Source of the DNA: Nocardioides ferulae
GTDB lineage: Bacteria; Actinomycetota; Actinomycetes; Propionibacteriales; Nocardioidaceae
Length of the DNA stretch: 64,000 nucleotides
Assembly (NCBI RefSeq): GCF_003660455.1
Contig: NZ_QZVR01000006.1
Span: forward strand, 1-64,000
Direction of reading: 5' to 3'
Under the pieces are notes generated by a model. That model saw only the letters and a program-made list of their open reading frames with translations. It was not told the origin of the DNA and did no database searches. Position 1 is the stretch's first letter. Each line of letters starts with the position of its first letter. Shown here one piece after another: positions 53,645 through 62,394 of this stretch. The translations under genes were made by a program, and so were the position numbers.

Positions 53645-54730
53645 ATGACCTCGTCCCACGAGCAGCCTGAGCAGCCGGAGCGGCTGAAGCTGTCCGACCG
53701 GGCGGTCGCGTCGCTGCCCCTCTCGTCCGGGCGGGCCGAGCTCCTGGAGGAGATCATGAGCACCCCCGTTCTCGACCACCGCGACCCGACCCCCGCTCCC
53801 TCGGCCAGGCCGCGAGCGCAGCGCTGGCTGGTGCCGGCCGCGGCCGCTGCGGTCGTCGTCGGGCTCGTCGGCGTGCCGGTCTGGTTGGCCACCGACGACC
53901 CGTCCCGAGAAGGTGCCGGGGACGCCGGCCGCCCCAGCGGCGTGGCCGGCGACCCCAGCTCCGGGCCCGAGCAGGTCTCCGGCTATCGGGCGGTGCTCGA
54001 CGCGCCGGGGTGGACGGTCACCTACGTCCAGGAGGAGCCGCCGTACGGCGGGGAGATGAGCTACTCCAACGGGGAGCAGTCGCTCGACATCCACTGGCGC
54101 CCCGGCAAGACGTACGACACCTACGTGGAGGACCGCAGCGACAACGGCCCGGGCGAGGAGATCGAGGTGCTCGGCAAGCCGGGCATGGTGTGGGCCTACT
54201 CCGCCAACGACCACACCATGATCCGCGAGCCCGACCTCGGCCACCTGCTCGAGGTGCGTGGGTCGGGCATGGACAGGGCGGCGTACCTCGACCTGCTCGG
54301 CCAGCTGCGGCTGGTCGACGACGCCGGGTTCCAGGCCGCGCTGCCCGAGGAGTTCGTCACCGACGCCGAGCGCGGGGCCGAGATCCAGGCGATCCTCGAC
54401 GGGATCGCGGAGACCACCTATCCGCTGTTCCCGCCGGGCGCCGACACCGTCGTCACCTCCAGCGAGCCGGACCGCTACCACCTCGGCGCCGACGTGAGCG
54501 GCGCGGTGGCGTGCGCGTGGCTGGCGGAGTTCACCGCGGCCCACGCGGCCGGCAACGAGCGCAGGATGGACAACGCCAGCGACGCGCTGATCCCGTCCCG
54601 CGAGTGGCCGATCCTGCTCGAGATGGACGAGCAGGGTGACTGGTCCGAGGTGATCTGGGAGTACGCCGACGAGGTCGCTGCCGGTCGGGTGCCCGAGGGC
54701 TTCGAGAGCGGGCTCGGCTGTCGCTCCTGA
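53645..54730 (+). CDS. membrane-anchored putative anti-sigma partner of the ECF factor
   Basis: A 361-residue protein with an N-terminal cytoplasmic part (about 1-60), one membrane helix (about 62-82, LVPAAAAAVVVGLVGVPVWL) and an extracytoplasmic domain (about 115-361). No classical zinc-binding anti-sigma motif is seen. The ATG at 53645 is chosen because AAGGAG lies 8 nt upstream. It forms an operon with the sigma gene before it. The layout parallels the pair at 34818-36357, but with the gene order reversed. Confidence 0.62.
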   Translation: MTSSHEQPEQPERLKLSDRAVASLPLSSGRAELLEEIMSTPVLDHRDPTPAPSARPRAQRWLVPAAAAAVVVGLVGVPVWLATDDPSREGAGDAGRPSGVAGDPSSGPEQVSGYRAVLDAPGWTVTYVQEEPPYGGEMSYSNGEQSLDIHWRPGKTYDTYVEDRSDNGPGEEIEVLGKPGMVWAYSANDHTMIREPDLGHLLEVRGSGMDRAAYLDLLGQLRLVDDAGFQAALPEEFVTDAERGAEIQAILDGIAETTYPLFPPGADTVVTSSEPDRYHLGADVSGAVACAWLAEFTAAHAAGNERRMDNASDALIPSREWPILLEMDEQGDWSEVIWEYADEVAAGRVPEGFESGLGCRS

Positions 54731-56197
54731 TCAACCGCGCGGCGTCTCGGTGGCCCGGTCAGCACGAACCGCGGTGACCAGGGCCAGCGCTAAGACGGCC
54801 AGCGAGGTGAGGAGCGCGGCGCGCAGTGCGGTTTCGGGGGCGTCGGCGCCGCCGGCCAGGCCGTACGCCGTCATCAGCAGCGCCGCGCCGAGCGCCGAGC
54901 CGATGCGCTGCACCGTCTGCAACGCCCCACCGGCCGCGCCGCCCATCTCGGGAGGCACCTCTGCCAGCGTGAGGGTGAAGTTGGGGGAGATGACGCCGCC
55001 GCCGCCGAGCCCGGCCAGCAGCAGCGTCGGCACCATCACCCAGACCAGCGCGGTGACGTCGTCGCGTCCCGGGACGAGCAGGGCGACCAACGCCACGCCG
55101 GTCATCATGGAGCCCAGAGCGAGCACCGTGATGCGGCGCCCGATCCGAGACACCAGCCGGCCTGCGGGCGGGGCGGTCACCGCCGCGCCGACCGCGAACG
55201 GCGTGGTCAGCGCGCCCGCCTGCAGCGCGCTGAGGCCGAGGCTCTCCTGCAGGTGCACCGAGAGCACCAGGAAGATGCCGGTGAACCCGGTGAAGTAGAG
55301 AGCGCCGACGACGAGCCCGCCGGCGTAGCCGGGTGTCCGGCGCAGCAGGGAGACGTCGAGCAGCGGTGGCCGCCCGCGCACTCGCAGCCGGCGCTCCCAG
55401 CGCACGAAGGCCCAGCCGAGCGGGAGCGCGAGCGGCACGAGTAGCAGCGGCAGCCGGGCTCCGCCCTCCGCGCTCACCAGTGGGAACAGCACGCACAGCA
55501 CGACCAGCCCGAGGAGGGCGGCGCCCGGCAGGTCGATCCACGGCCGCCCCTCCTGCTCGGGCGGCCGGCCCGGGACGAGGCGGGCGATCGCGACGGCGGC
55601 GACCGCACCGATCGGGATGTTGATCAGGAACAGCCACCGCCAGCCCTGCTCCTCACCGGCGACCGCGATGATCACGCCGCCGAGGATCGGGCCGAGCGCC
55701 GAAGCGGTCGCGACCGTGAACCCGAACATCCCGAACGCGCGGCCCCGCTCCGCCCCTCGGAACAGCTGCTGGATCAGCCCGGAGTTCTGCGGGGTCAGCA
55801 GCCCGGCCGAGGCACCCTGGGCGAGCCGCGCGGCGACGAGCGTCTCGACGTTCGGGGCCAGCCCGACCGCCGCGCTGGAGAGCACGAACCCGGTCAGCCC
55901 GATCAGCATCATCCGGCGCCGCCCGTAGGCGTCGCCGAGCCGGCCGCCCGCGACCAGCGTCAGCCCGAAGGCCAGGGCGTAGCCCGAGACGACCCACTGG
56001 ATGCCGGACGTCGACGCCTCGAGGCCGGCGCGCATCGAGGGGATCGCGACGTTGACGATCGTGACGTCGAGCAGCGACATGAAGCCGACGACCAGGGTCA
56101 CGCCGAGCACCCGCCAGCGCCGCGGGTCCGGCTGCCAGTCGGTGGCGGCCGGCTCCGCGTCGTCCACGTCACGGCGTCGCAGGGCCTCGTCGGTCAC
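54731..56197 (-). CDS. MFS transporter, DHA2 (14-helix drug:proton antiporter) family
   Basis: A 488-residue major-facilitator protein with about 14 membrane helices. Family motifs: the start of helix 1, LVVGFMSLLDVTIVNVAIPS, motif A GGRLGDAYGRRRMM, and helix-5 motif C ALGPILGG. Such proteins export drugs or other hydrophobic compounds in exchange for protons. It abuts, end to end, the anti-sigma-like gene. It lies downstream of the helR gene on the same strand (gap 36 bp), so the two may be cotranscribed. Confidence 0.9.
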   Translation of the reverse strand: MTDEALRRRDVDDAEPAATDWQPDPRRWRVLGVTLVVGFMSLLDVTIVNVAIPSMRAGLEASTSGIQWVVSGYALAFGLTLVAGGRLGDAYGRRRMMLIGLTGFVLSSAAVGLAPNVETLVAARLAQGASAGLLTPQNSGLIQQLFRGAERGRAFGMFGFTVATASALGPILGGVIIAVAGEEQGWRWLFLINIPIGAVAAVAIARLVPGRPPEQEGRPWIDLPGAALLGLVVLCVLFPLVSAEGGARLPLLLVPLALPLGWAFVRWERRLRVRGRPPLLDVSLLRRTPGYAGGLVVGALYFTGFTGIFLVLSVHLQESLGLSALQAGALTTPFAVGAAVTAPPAGRLVSRIGRRITVLALGSMMTGVALVALLVPGRDDVTALVWVMVPTLLLAGLGGGGVISPNFTLTLAEVPPEMGGAAGGALQTVQRIGSALGAALLMTAYGLAGGADAPETALRAALLTSLAVLALALVTAVRADRATETPRG

Positions 56198-56233
56198 CGG
56201 GCAAGCATCCGCGATCGCGCCAAGCGACCGACC

Positions 56234-58417
56234 TCACCGGGCGAGGTCAGGATCGGTGAGCACCACGAGCCGCTGGGTCGCGCGGGTCATCGCGACGTAG
56301 CGGTCGACGGCGCCTTCGACGCCCTCGCCGAACGAGCTCGGGTCGACCAGCACGACGAGGTCGAACTCCAGACCCTTGGCCTGCTCCGGGGTCAGCCGCC
56401 GCACGCGGGGCGCGAGGAGGTCGCCGAGGTCGACCTCCCCGGTGGCGATCACGCAGGCGACGCCCTCGCCGTGCTCGGCGAGCCAGGACTCCAGGACCGG
56501 CCGGAGGTCGGTGAGCGCGCCATGTGCGACCGGCACCCCCGTGCTGCGCACCGAGGTCGGCACGTTCGCGTCGGGCAGCACCGCGCGGATCACCGGCTCG
56601 GCCTCGGCCATCACCTCGGCCGGGGTGCGGTAGTTGATCCGCAGCGTCGCGACGTCGGCCCGGTCGATCCCGATCCGGCCGAGCCGTTCGCGCCACGACT
56701 CGTCGAACCCGTGCCTGGCCTGCGCCCGGTCCCCGACCACGGTGAGGCTGCGCGACGGGCAGCGGCGCAGCAGCATCTGCCACTCGGCGTCGGTGAGCTC
56801 CTGCGCCTCGTCGACCACGACGTGGGCGAACGGGCCCGCGAGCAGGTCACGGTCCCCGTCGGACAGGGCGTCCTCGTCGACGATCACGCTCTGCGCGTCG
56901 GAGACGCGCAGCATCGACATCACCTGCATCTCGGAGTCGTCGGTGGCGACCAGATGGTCCACGACGCGGGAGATCTCCTCCCGCTCGGCGGCCACCGCGG
57001 CCTCCTGCCGGCGCCGGCGACGGGACGCCTCGGGGTCACCGAGGCGGTGGCGGGCCGCGTCGAGCAGCGGCAGGTCGGACGTCGTCCAGGCCTGCGGGTC
57101 GCCGCGCTGCAGCCGGCGCACCTGGTCCGCGTCGAGCCAGGGGGCGCACCGGCGCAGGTAGGCCGGCACCGTCCACAGATCGCCCACCAGGTCGGTCGCC
57201 TCGATCATCGGCCACGCTCGACGCAGCGCCACCACGAGCTCGCGGCACTGCGGCAGCACCCGGCGTACCTGGTCCGCAGGGACCTCCTCGCCGAGCTTGG
57301 CCGCCACGATCGCGACCAGCTCCTCCCAGATCTGGTCGCGGGCCTCGTTGTGCGGCGTGCCCGGCTCGACCGCGTCGAACGCCTCGGCCCAGTCGTCGAC
57401 CCCCAGCCACACGTCGGCCCACGGCGTCTCGACCTCCAGGCCCTCGGCCGGCGGCTCCTCGTAGAGCCGGACTGCGGGCTCGATCGCCTCCACCATCGCG
57501 ATCGTTCCCTTCAGCGCCGCCACCTCGGGGTCGGGCTCGGGCAGCGCCGCCGCGCCCTCGGGCACCAGGTCGCGGACCGTGCAGGTCTGCACGCCCTCCT
57601 CGCCGAGACTGGGCAGCACGTCGGACACGTAGGCCAGGTAGGGCCGGCTCGGGCCGACGAACAGCACCCCGCCCCGGCGGTGCCCGAGCCTGGGGTCGGC
57701 GTAGAGCAGGTACGCCGTGCGGTGCAGCGCGACGACCGTCTTGCCGGTGCCTGGCCCGCCGTCGACCACAAGGGCGCCCCGCGAGCCGGCGCGGACGATC
57801 GCGTCCTGGTCGGCCGCGATCGTGCCGAGCACGTCCCGCATCCGGTTCGAGCGGCTCGCGCCGAGGCTGGCGACGAACGCGGACTGGTCGTCCAGGGCGG
57901 CCGCGTGCTCGCCGAGGGCGTCCGCGTCGAAGACCTCGTCCCAATAGTCGGAGACCCGACCCCGGGTCCAGCGGTAGCGGCGGCGGCTGACCAGCCCCAT
58001 GGGGTCGGCGTGGGTCGCCCCGAAGAACGGCTCGGCGGCGGGGGAGCGCCAGTCGATCAGCAGCCGCCGGCCGTTCCGGTCGGTGAGGCCGAGCCGGCCG
58101 ACGTAGACCGTCTCCTGGTCCTCGGCCCGCACCATGTGGCCCAGGCAGAGGTCGAGGCCGAAGCGGCGCAGGGCCCGCAACCGGGCGGTCAGCCGGTGCA
58201 CGTCGAAGTCGCGGTCCATCGTCGCCTGGCCGCGCCCGCCGGCCTGCCTGCGAGTCGCGTCGAGTCGCTCGGTGAGGTCGGCGATGGACTCCTCGAGGGT
58301 GGCCGCGATCGCGGTGAAGTGCTGCTCGTCGCGGCTGATCAGGGCCGGCGCGGCCTTGGCGCGGAGCGTGTCGGGAAGAGCGAAGGCGCTGGTCAGTGAG
58401 GCGTTCGGCTGGGTCAC
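56234..58417 (-). CDS. helR: HelR-type RNA polymerase-recycling ATPase (rifamycin tolerance)
   Basis: A 727-residue UvrD-like superfamily 1 ATPase of the HelD/HelR group. Walker A is GGPGTGKT (about 220-227), Walker B is VVVDEAQEL (about 540), and later motifs include NYRTPAEV and VAMTRATQRLVVL. The N-terminal coiled region (about 28-60) is that used by HelD proteins to enter RNA polymerase. HelR displaces rifamycins from RNA polymerase. The call rests on protein class plus a near-exact rifamycin-associated element in its promoter. The GTG start follows a -10-like AAGAAT by 8 nt. Confidence 0.85.
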   Translation of the reverse strand: MTQPNASLTSAFALPDTLRAKAAPALISRDEQHFTAIAATLEESIADLTERLDATRRQAGGRGQATMDRDFDVHRLTARLRALRRFGLDLCLGHMVRAEDQETVYVGRLGLTDRNGRRLLIDWRSPAAEPFFGATHADPMGLVSRRRYRWTRGRVSDYWDEVFDADALGEHAAALDDQSAFVASLGASRSNRMRDVLGTIAADQDAIVRAGSRGALVVDGGPGTGKTVVALHRTAYLLYADPRLGHRRGGVLFVGPSRPYLAYVSDVLPSLGEEGVQTCTVRDLVPEGAAALPEPDPEVAALKGTIAMVEAIEPAVRLYEEPPAEGLEVETPWADVWLGVDDWAEAFDAVEPGTPHNEARDQIWEELVAIVAAKLGEEVPADQVRRVLPQCRELVVALRRAWPMIEATDLVGDLWTVPAYLRRCAPWLDADQVRRLQRGDPQAWTTSDLPLLDAARHRLGDPEASRRRRRQEAAVAAEREEISRVVDHLVATDDSEMQVMSMLRVSDAQSVIVDEDALSDGDRDLLAGPFAHVVVDEAQELTDAEWQMLLRRCPSRSLTVVGDRAQARHGFDESWRERLGRIGIDRADVATLRINYRTPAEVMAEAEPVIRAVLPDANVPTSVRSTGVPVAHGALTDLRPVLESWLAEHGEGVACVIATGEVDLGDLLAPRVRRLTPEQAKGLEFDLVVLVDPSSFGEGVEGAVDRYVAMTRATQRLVVLTDPDLAR

Positions 58418-58425
58418 GGCGGGCG

Positions 58426-58456
58426 ATTCTTCGCCCCGACCGGGGTCTTGCCGCAA
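58426..58456 (-). promoter_or_regulatory. helR: helR promoter: TTGCGG - 19 nt - AAGAAT
   Basis: On the minus strand, a -35-like TTGCGG (58456-58451) inside the rifamycin element is followed after 19 nt by AAGAAT (58431-58426), then 8 nt to the GTG at 58417. The assignment is tentative. Confidence 0.45.
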
Positions 58457-58461
58457 GCCCC
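58442..58461 (-). promoter_or_regulatory. helR: rifamycin-associated element (RAE) upstream of helR
   Basis: On the minus strand the sequence is GGGGCTTGCGGCAAGACCCC, an inverted repeat. As I recall the published RAE consensus, GGGGCTTGCGGCAAGGCCCC, only one base differs. RAEs sit before rifamycin-inducible genes such as helR, rox and arr and drive induction by rifamycins. Confidence 0.85.
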
Positions 58462-58484
58462 CCGGTGCGCTATACGTTGAATAT

Positions 58485-58505
58485 GGAGAGGGGTCGCCCC
58501 TCTCC
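58485..58505 (-). terminator. terminator between the HIT-like gene and helR
   Basis: GGAGAGGGG and CCCCTCTCC are perfect 9-bp arms around TCG. The minus-strand flank is ATATTC; on the plus strand TTTC follows. It lies about 70 bp past the HIT-like gene and upstream of helR, insulating it. Confidence 0.75.
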
Positions 58506-58577
58506 TTTCGTGTCTCTGCTTCCGGGTCGCTGCGCTCCGGTCTTCGTGTCGCTGGCCGTCCCAGGGGCGCGAGCGAG

Positions 58578-59183
58578 TCAGACCTGAGCGCGCCCGTCGT
58601 GGGTGGCCAGCTTGCGCGCCACCGTCGCGAGGTCCTCGCGCCAGACGTCCTCGGGGCCGGGCGGCAGGATGTCGTCCCACAGCGTGGCGAAGGTGCCGCG
58701 CAGGTTCGGCAGCCCGGTGGGGCGGGCGAGGAACCACACGTGCAGGTGCGCGGAGCCGTCGCCCCAGCGGTTCACGTGCACCCGCTCGACGTTCGGAAGC
58801 CGTTCCATGATCCGGCTCAGCCAGACCGTGATCCGGCCCAGCTCGCCGGCCAGGTCGTCGTCGAGGTCGGGCAGGTCGAGGTGCTCGATCGGCTCCAGCA
58901 TCAGCACCATCGGCAGTCCCGACCGCTCCAGGTGCTTGACCCGCCAACGCTCGTTGGTCCAGATCACCCCGGGAACCTCGTCTGCGCACAGGAAGCAGTC
59001 CTGACCGCCCTCGCCCTTGCGCGGCGCCTCGTCGGTCGGCGCCGCGAGCACCTTCGGCACCAGCGCCCCGTCGACGACCTCGAACGGGAACGACTCCCAG
59101 GTGACGAAGTCGGGGTTGGGCAACCGCCCTCCGGGACCGGCGGCGACGGCACGGGCGTGGATCTGGTCTGCGGGCTCGGCCAT
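58578..59183 (-). CDS. HIT-like family protein
   Basis: A 201-residue protein with a HIT-like fold. The region GSAHLHVWFLARP (about 145-157) carries the His-x-His element of the histidine-triad superfamily, and DCFLCADEVPGVIW contains a Cys pair as in galactose-1-phosphate uridylyltransferase/HIT proteins. It is probably a nucleotide hydrolase or transferase; the substrate is unknown. I start at the ATG at 59183 (MAEPAD); an ATG three codons upstream is possible. Divergent from purC. Confidence 0.75.
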   Translation of the reverse strand: MAEPADQIHARAVAAGPGGRLPNPDFVTWESFPFEVVDGALVPKVLAAPTDEAPRKGEGGQDCFLCADEVPGVIWTNERWRVKHLERSGLPMVLMLEPIEHLDLPDLDDDLAGELGRITVWLSRIMERLPNVERVHVNRWGDGSAHLHVWFLARPTGLPNLRGTFATLWDDILPPGPEDVWREDLATVARKLATHDGRAQV

Positions 59184-59249
59184 GGCCCGCATGCTGCCAC
59201 GCCGGCGTCCACGTCGCCGCCAGGAGCCCGGCGGGCCGGGCCCGTCTCC

Positions 59250-59255
59250 TACGCT
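59250..59255 (+). promoter_or_regulatory. purC: -10 hexamer TACGCT of purC
   Basis: TACGCT is followed by GGCCTC (6 nt) and the GTG at 59262. The same GGCCTC-GTG context occurs at pyrE. No ribosome binding site is present. Confidence 0.6.
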
Positions 59256-59261
59256 GGCCTC

Positions 59262-60176
59262 GTGACCGGCCCCGCGAACCCCGCCGACCTGAACATCCCC
59301 GCCGCCCCCGTCATCGACGGGGCCCGCCACCTGCACTCGGGCAAGGTGCGCGACCTCTACGAGCTGGAGACGGGACCGCACGCGGGCCTGCTGCTGATGG
59401 TGGCCAGCGACCGGATCTCCGCCTACGACTTCGTGCTCGACACCACGATCCCCGACAAGGGCGAGATCCTCACCCGGATGTCGCTGTGGTGGTTCGACCA
59501 GCTCGCCGACCTGGTTCCGCACCACGTGGTGTCCACCGATGTGCCCGCCGCCGTGCGCGGCCGCGCCGTCGTCTGTGAGCGGCTGGACATGTTCCCGGTC
59601 GAGTGCGTGGCGCGCGGCTACCTGACCGGCTCCGGCCTGGCCGACTACCGCGCCACCGGCGAGGTGTGCGGGCTGGCGCTGCCGCCCGGTCTCGAGGACG
59701 GCAGCCGGCTCCCGGAGCCGGTGTTCACACCCGCCACGAAGGCCGAGCTCGGCGACCACGACGAGAACGTCTCGTACGCCGCGGTGGAGGCCGCCGTGGG
59801 CGGAGAGATCGCCGCCGAGCTGCGGGGACTCACCCTCGAGGTCTACCGCCGGGCCGAGGGCGTGGCCCGGGAGCGCGGCATCATCCTGGCCGACACCAAG
59901 CTGGAGTTCGGCAGCCGTCCCGACGGCACGATCGTGCTCGCCGACGAGGTGCTCACCCCCGACTCGTCGCGGTTCTGGCCGGCGCAGGGCTGGCAACCGG
60001 GCCGCACGCAGCCGTCGTACGACAAGCAGATCGTGCGCGACTGGCTCACCTCCGCCGAGTCCGGCTGGGACCGCACCACCGGCGAGGCCCCGCCGCCGTT
60101 GACGGCCGAGGTGGTCGAGCGCACCCGTGCCCGTTACGTCGAGGCCTACGAGCTGCTGACCGGCGAGCGGTTCTGA
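59262..60176 (+). CDS. purC: phosphoribosylaminoimidazole-succinocarboxamide synthase
   Basis: A 304-residue SAICAR synthetase that joins CAIR and aspartate with ATP. The start region HLHSGKVRDLYEL, VASDRISAYDFVLDT, the signature ECVARGYLTGSG and LADTKLEFG with LADEVLTPDSSRFWP are all characteristic. Its GTG follows a leaderless-type -10. A small SRPBCC gene follows one base after its stop. Confidence 0.98.
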   Translation: MTGPANPADLNIPAAPVIDGARHLHSGKVRDLYELETGPHAGLLLMVASDRISAYDFVLDTTIPDKGEILTRMSLWWFDQLADLVPHHVVSTDVPAAVRGRAVVCERLDMFPVECVARGYLTGSGLADYRATGEVCGLALPPGLEDGSRLPEPVFTPATKAELGDHDENVSYAAVEAAVGGEIAAELRGLTLEVYRRAEGVARERGIILADTKLEFGSRPDGTIVLADEVLTPDSSRFWPAQGWQPGRTQPSYDKQIVRDWLTSAESGWDRTTGEAPPPLTAEVVERTRARYVEAYELLTGERF

Positions 60177-60177
60177 C

Positions 60178-60612
60178 ATGGCCGGCTGGGCCACCGGGAC
60201 CGTGACGTTCCCGGTGCCGGCCGAGGCGGCGTACGACTATCTCGCCGATCCGCGCAACCGGCCTGCCTGGCAGTCGAGCCTGCGGCGGATCGAGGCGCTC
60301 TCCGGCACCGACGTGCGGGTGGGTCAGCGGTGGGTCGACGTCACCGTGCCCGGGCTGCGACCAGCCATGGAGACCACCGAGGCGGTCCGGCCGCGACGCT
60401 GGGCCGAACGCGGCACGTGGCGTGGGCTGTCGGCCGAGCTGACGCTCGACTTCGCCCCGTCGGGCTCCGGCAGCACGGTCGGCTTCCGGTTCCGGGTCAC
60501 CGGCCGGGGTCCCCTGGCGCCGCTGGCCCGACTGCTCACGCTCACGGCGGTGCCCGCGGTCCGCGGCGACCTGCGGCGCGCGGCGCGGCTCGCCGCGGCC
60601 GGCCGGAGGTGA
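60178..60612 (+). CDS. SRPBCC (START-like) family protein
   Basis: A 144-residue protein of the SRPBCC/polyketide-cyclase-like superfamily (GTVTFPVPAEAAYDYLADPRNRPAWQSSL at the start; core about 6-25). The fold binds hydrophobic ligands; the function is unknown. The ATG begins one base after the purC stop (TGAcATG), so it is translationally coupled to purC although unrelated to purine synthesis by any known role. The C-terminal helix is Arg/Ala-rich. Confidence 0.75.
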   Translation: MAGWATGTVTFPVPAEAAYDYLADPRNRPAWQSSLRRIEALSGTDVRVGQRWVDVTVPGLRPAMETTEAVRPRRWAERGTWRGLSAELTLDFAPSGSGSTVGFRFRVTGRGPLAPLARLLTLTAVPAVRGDLRRAARLAAAGRR

Positions 60613-60676
60613 CTGCCCGGCGGCGTCGACCGCTGAGTAGGTTGTTGCCACACCCACCCGTGATGGAGGCCACGCC

Positions 60677-62239
60677 TTGTCCACCTCGTACAACCTCTCT
60701 TCCCTGCTCGAGGACAGCGCGCGGAAGTACCCCGACCGCGATGCCGTCGTCATCAACGACACCCGGCTGACCTACGCCCAGCTGAACGCGTTCGCGAACA
60801 TGTGCGCGAACCTGCTGGTGGACCGCGGCGTCCGGCCGGGCGACAAGGTGGCGATCAGCTGCCCCAACCTGCCGTTCTTCTCGGTGGTCTACTTCGGCAT
60901 CCTCAAGGCCGGCGCGACCGTGGTGCCGCTGAACGTGCTGCTCAAGGGCCGCGAGGTGGCCTACCACCTCAACGACTCCGACGCGAAGGCCTACTTCTGC
61001 TTCGAGGGCACCCCCGAGCTGCCCATCGGGCAGAACGGCTACGAGGGGTTCCAGGCCGCCGAGGGCTGCGAGAGCTTCTTCGTGATCACCGCCGACCTCG
61101 GCGCCGCCTCGCCCATCGAGGGCACCGAGACCATGGCCGGCGCGATGCTGGCCCACCCCGCCGAGTTCGAGTCGGTGGCCACCGACGAGGACGACACCGC
61201 GGTCATCCTCTACACCTCCGGCACCACCGGCCAGCCCAAGGGCGCCGAGCTGCGGCACCGCAACATGCGCGACAACGCGCTGTCGAGCGAGGCGCTGTTC
61301 GGCGCGACCGAGGACCGTCCCGACACCTACCTGTGCGTGCTCCCGCTGTTCCACTCCTTCGGCCAGACCGTCTGCCAGAACGGCCCGTTCGCCTACGGCG
61401 GCACGATCGTGATGCTGCCCCGGTTCGAGCCGAACGCCGCGCTGCAGCTGATGCTCAAGGAGGGCATCACCTTCTTCGCCGGCGTCCCGACGATGTACTG
61501 GGAGCTGCTCGGGGCCCTCGAGGAGGGCGTCGACGTCACCGCGCTCAAGGAGAACCTGCGGGTCGCGGTCTCCGGCGGCTCCGCGCTGCCGGTCGAGGTG
61601 CACAAGGACTTCGAGCGCCGCTTCGGGGTGACCATCCTGGAGGGCTACGGCCTGTCCGAGACCTCCCCGGTCGCCTCGTTCTCGAAGTACGGCGAGCCGG
61701 CGCGCGTCGGCTCGATCGGGCTGCCGATCCCCGGCGTCGAGATGAAGCTGATCGACCCGGAGTGGGGCGACATCGAGCCCGGCCCCGACGCGATCGGCGA
61801 GATCGCGATCAAGGGCCACAACGTGATGAAGGGCTACTACCAGCGCCCCGAGGCCACCGCCGAGGTGATCCGCGACGGCTGGTTCCGCTCCGGCGACCTG
61901 GCCCGCAAGGACGACGACGGCTGGTACTACATCGTCGACCGGGCCAAGGAGATGATCATCCGCAACGGGTTCAACGTCTACCCGCGGGAGATCGAGGAGG
62001 TGCTGATGAGCCACCCCGACGTGTCGCTCGCCGCGGTCATCGGCGTCCCCCACGAGATGCACGGCGAGGAGATCAAGGCGTTCGTCATCCTCAACCCGAG
62101 CGCCCAGGTCACCGCCGACGAGCTGGTCGGCTGGGCCAAGGAGCAGATGGCCAGCTACAAGTACCCGCGCATCGTCGAGATCGTCACCTCGCTGCCGATG
62201 ACCGCCACCGGCAAGATCCTCAAGCGCGAGCTGAGCTGA
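60677..62239 (+). CDS. acyl-CoA synthetase (long-chain fatty acid-CoA ligase type)
   Basis: A 520-residue ANL-superfamily adenylating enzyme. The AMP motif is YTSGTTGQPKGAE (about 177-189). Further motifs are YGLSETSP (about 323-330), the hinge region SGDLARKDDDGWYYIVDRAKEMI and the catalytic lysine in ATGKILKREL at the C-terminus. It activates a carboxylic acid as an acyl-adenylate and then thioesterifies it with CoA. TTG start with GGAGG 7 nt upstream. Substrate chain length is not decidable. Confidence 0.93.
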   Translation: MSTSYNLSSLLEDSARKYPDRDAVVINDTRLTYAQLNAFANMCANLLVDRGVRPGDKVAISCPNLPFFSVVYFGILKAGATVVPLNVLLKGREVAYHLNDSDAKAYFCFEGTPELPIGQNGYEGFQAAEGCESFFVITADLGAASPIEGTETMAGAMLAHPAEFESVATDEDDTAVILYTSGTTGQPKGAELRHRNMRDNALSSEALFGATEDRPDTYLCVLPLFHSFGQTVCQNGPFAYGGTIVMLPRFEPNAALQLMLKEGITFFAGVPTMYWELLGALEEGVDVTALKENLRVAVSGGSALPVEVHKDFERRFGVTILEGYGLSETSPVASFSKYGEPARVGSIGLPIPGVEMKLIDPEWGDIEPGPDAIGEIAIKGHNVMKGYYQRPEATAEVIRDGWFRSGDLARKDDDGWYYIVDRAKEMIIRNGFNVYPREIEEVLMSHPDVSLAAVIGVPHEMHGEEIKAFVILNPSAQVTADELVGWAKEQMASYKYPRIVEIVTSLPMTATGKILKRELS

Positions 62240-62303
62240 GGCGCGCAGGACCCGAGGCGGGGTAGCCGGGGTGGCCGTCGGCTGGGTGCGGCTTCATCAC
62301 GGT

Positions 62304-62365
62304 ATGCAGGCCAACCTGCACTTCCCTAGGTGTGCACGCCTGGGGAAGTGCAGGTTCGGCTGCAT
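62304..62365. terminator. 62-bp inverted repeat between convergent genes
   Basis: AACCTGCACTTCCCTAGG (62313-62330) pairs with CCTGGGGAAGTGCAGGTT (62339-62356) around an 8-nt loop, with one mismatch. ATGCAG and CTGCAT extend the stem outside. It lies between the acyl-CoA synthetase and the convergent gene at 62395 and probably stops both. Confidence 0.75.
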
Positions 62366-62394
62366 CCCTTGGGGAACCGACAGCCCCTGGCCGC

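Noticed and set aside
56234..58417. UvrD/PcrA DNA-repair helicase
   Set aside because: The N-terminal coiled region, the split of the helicase motifs and the RAE in the promoter fit HelR; the order of motifs does not match UvrD.
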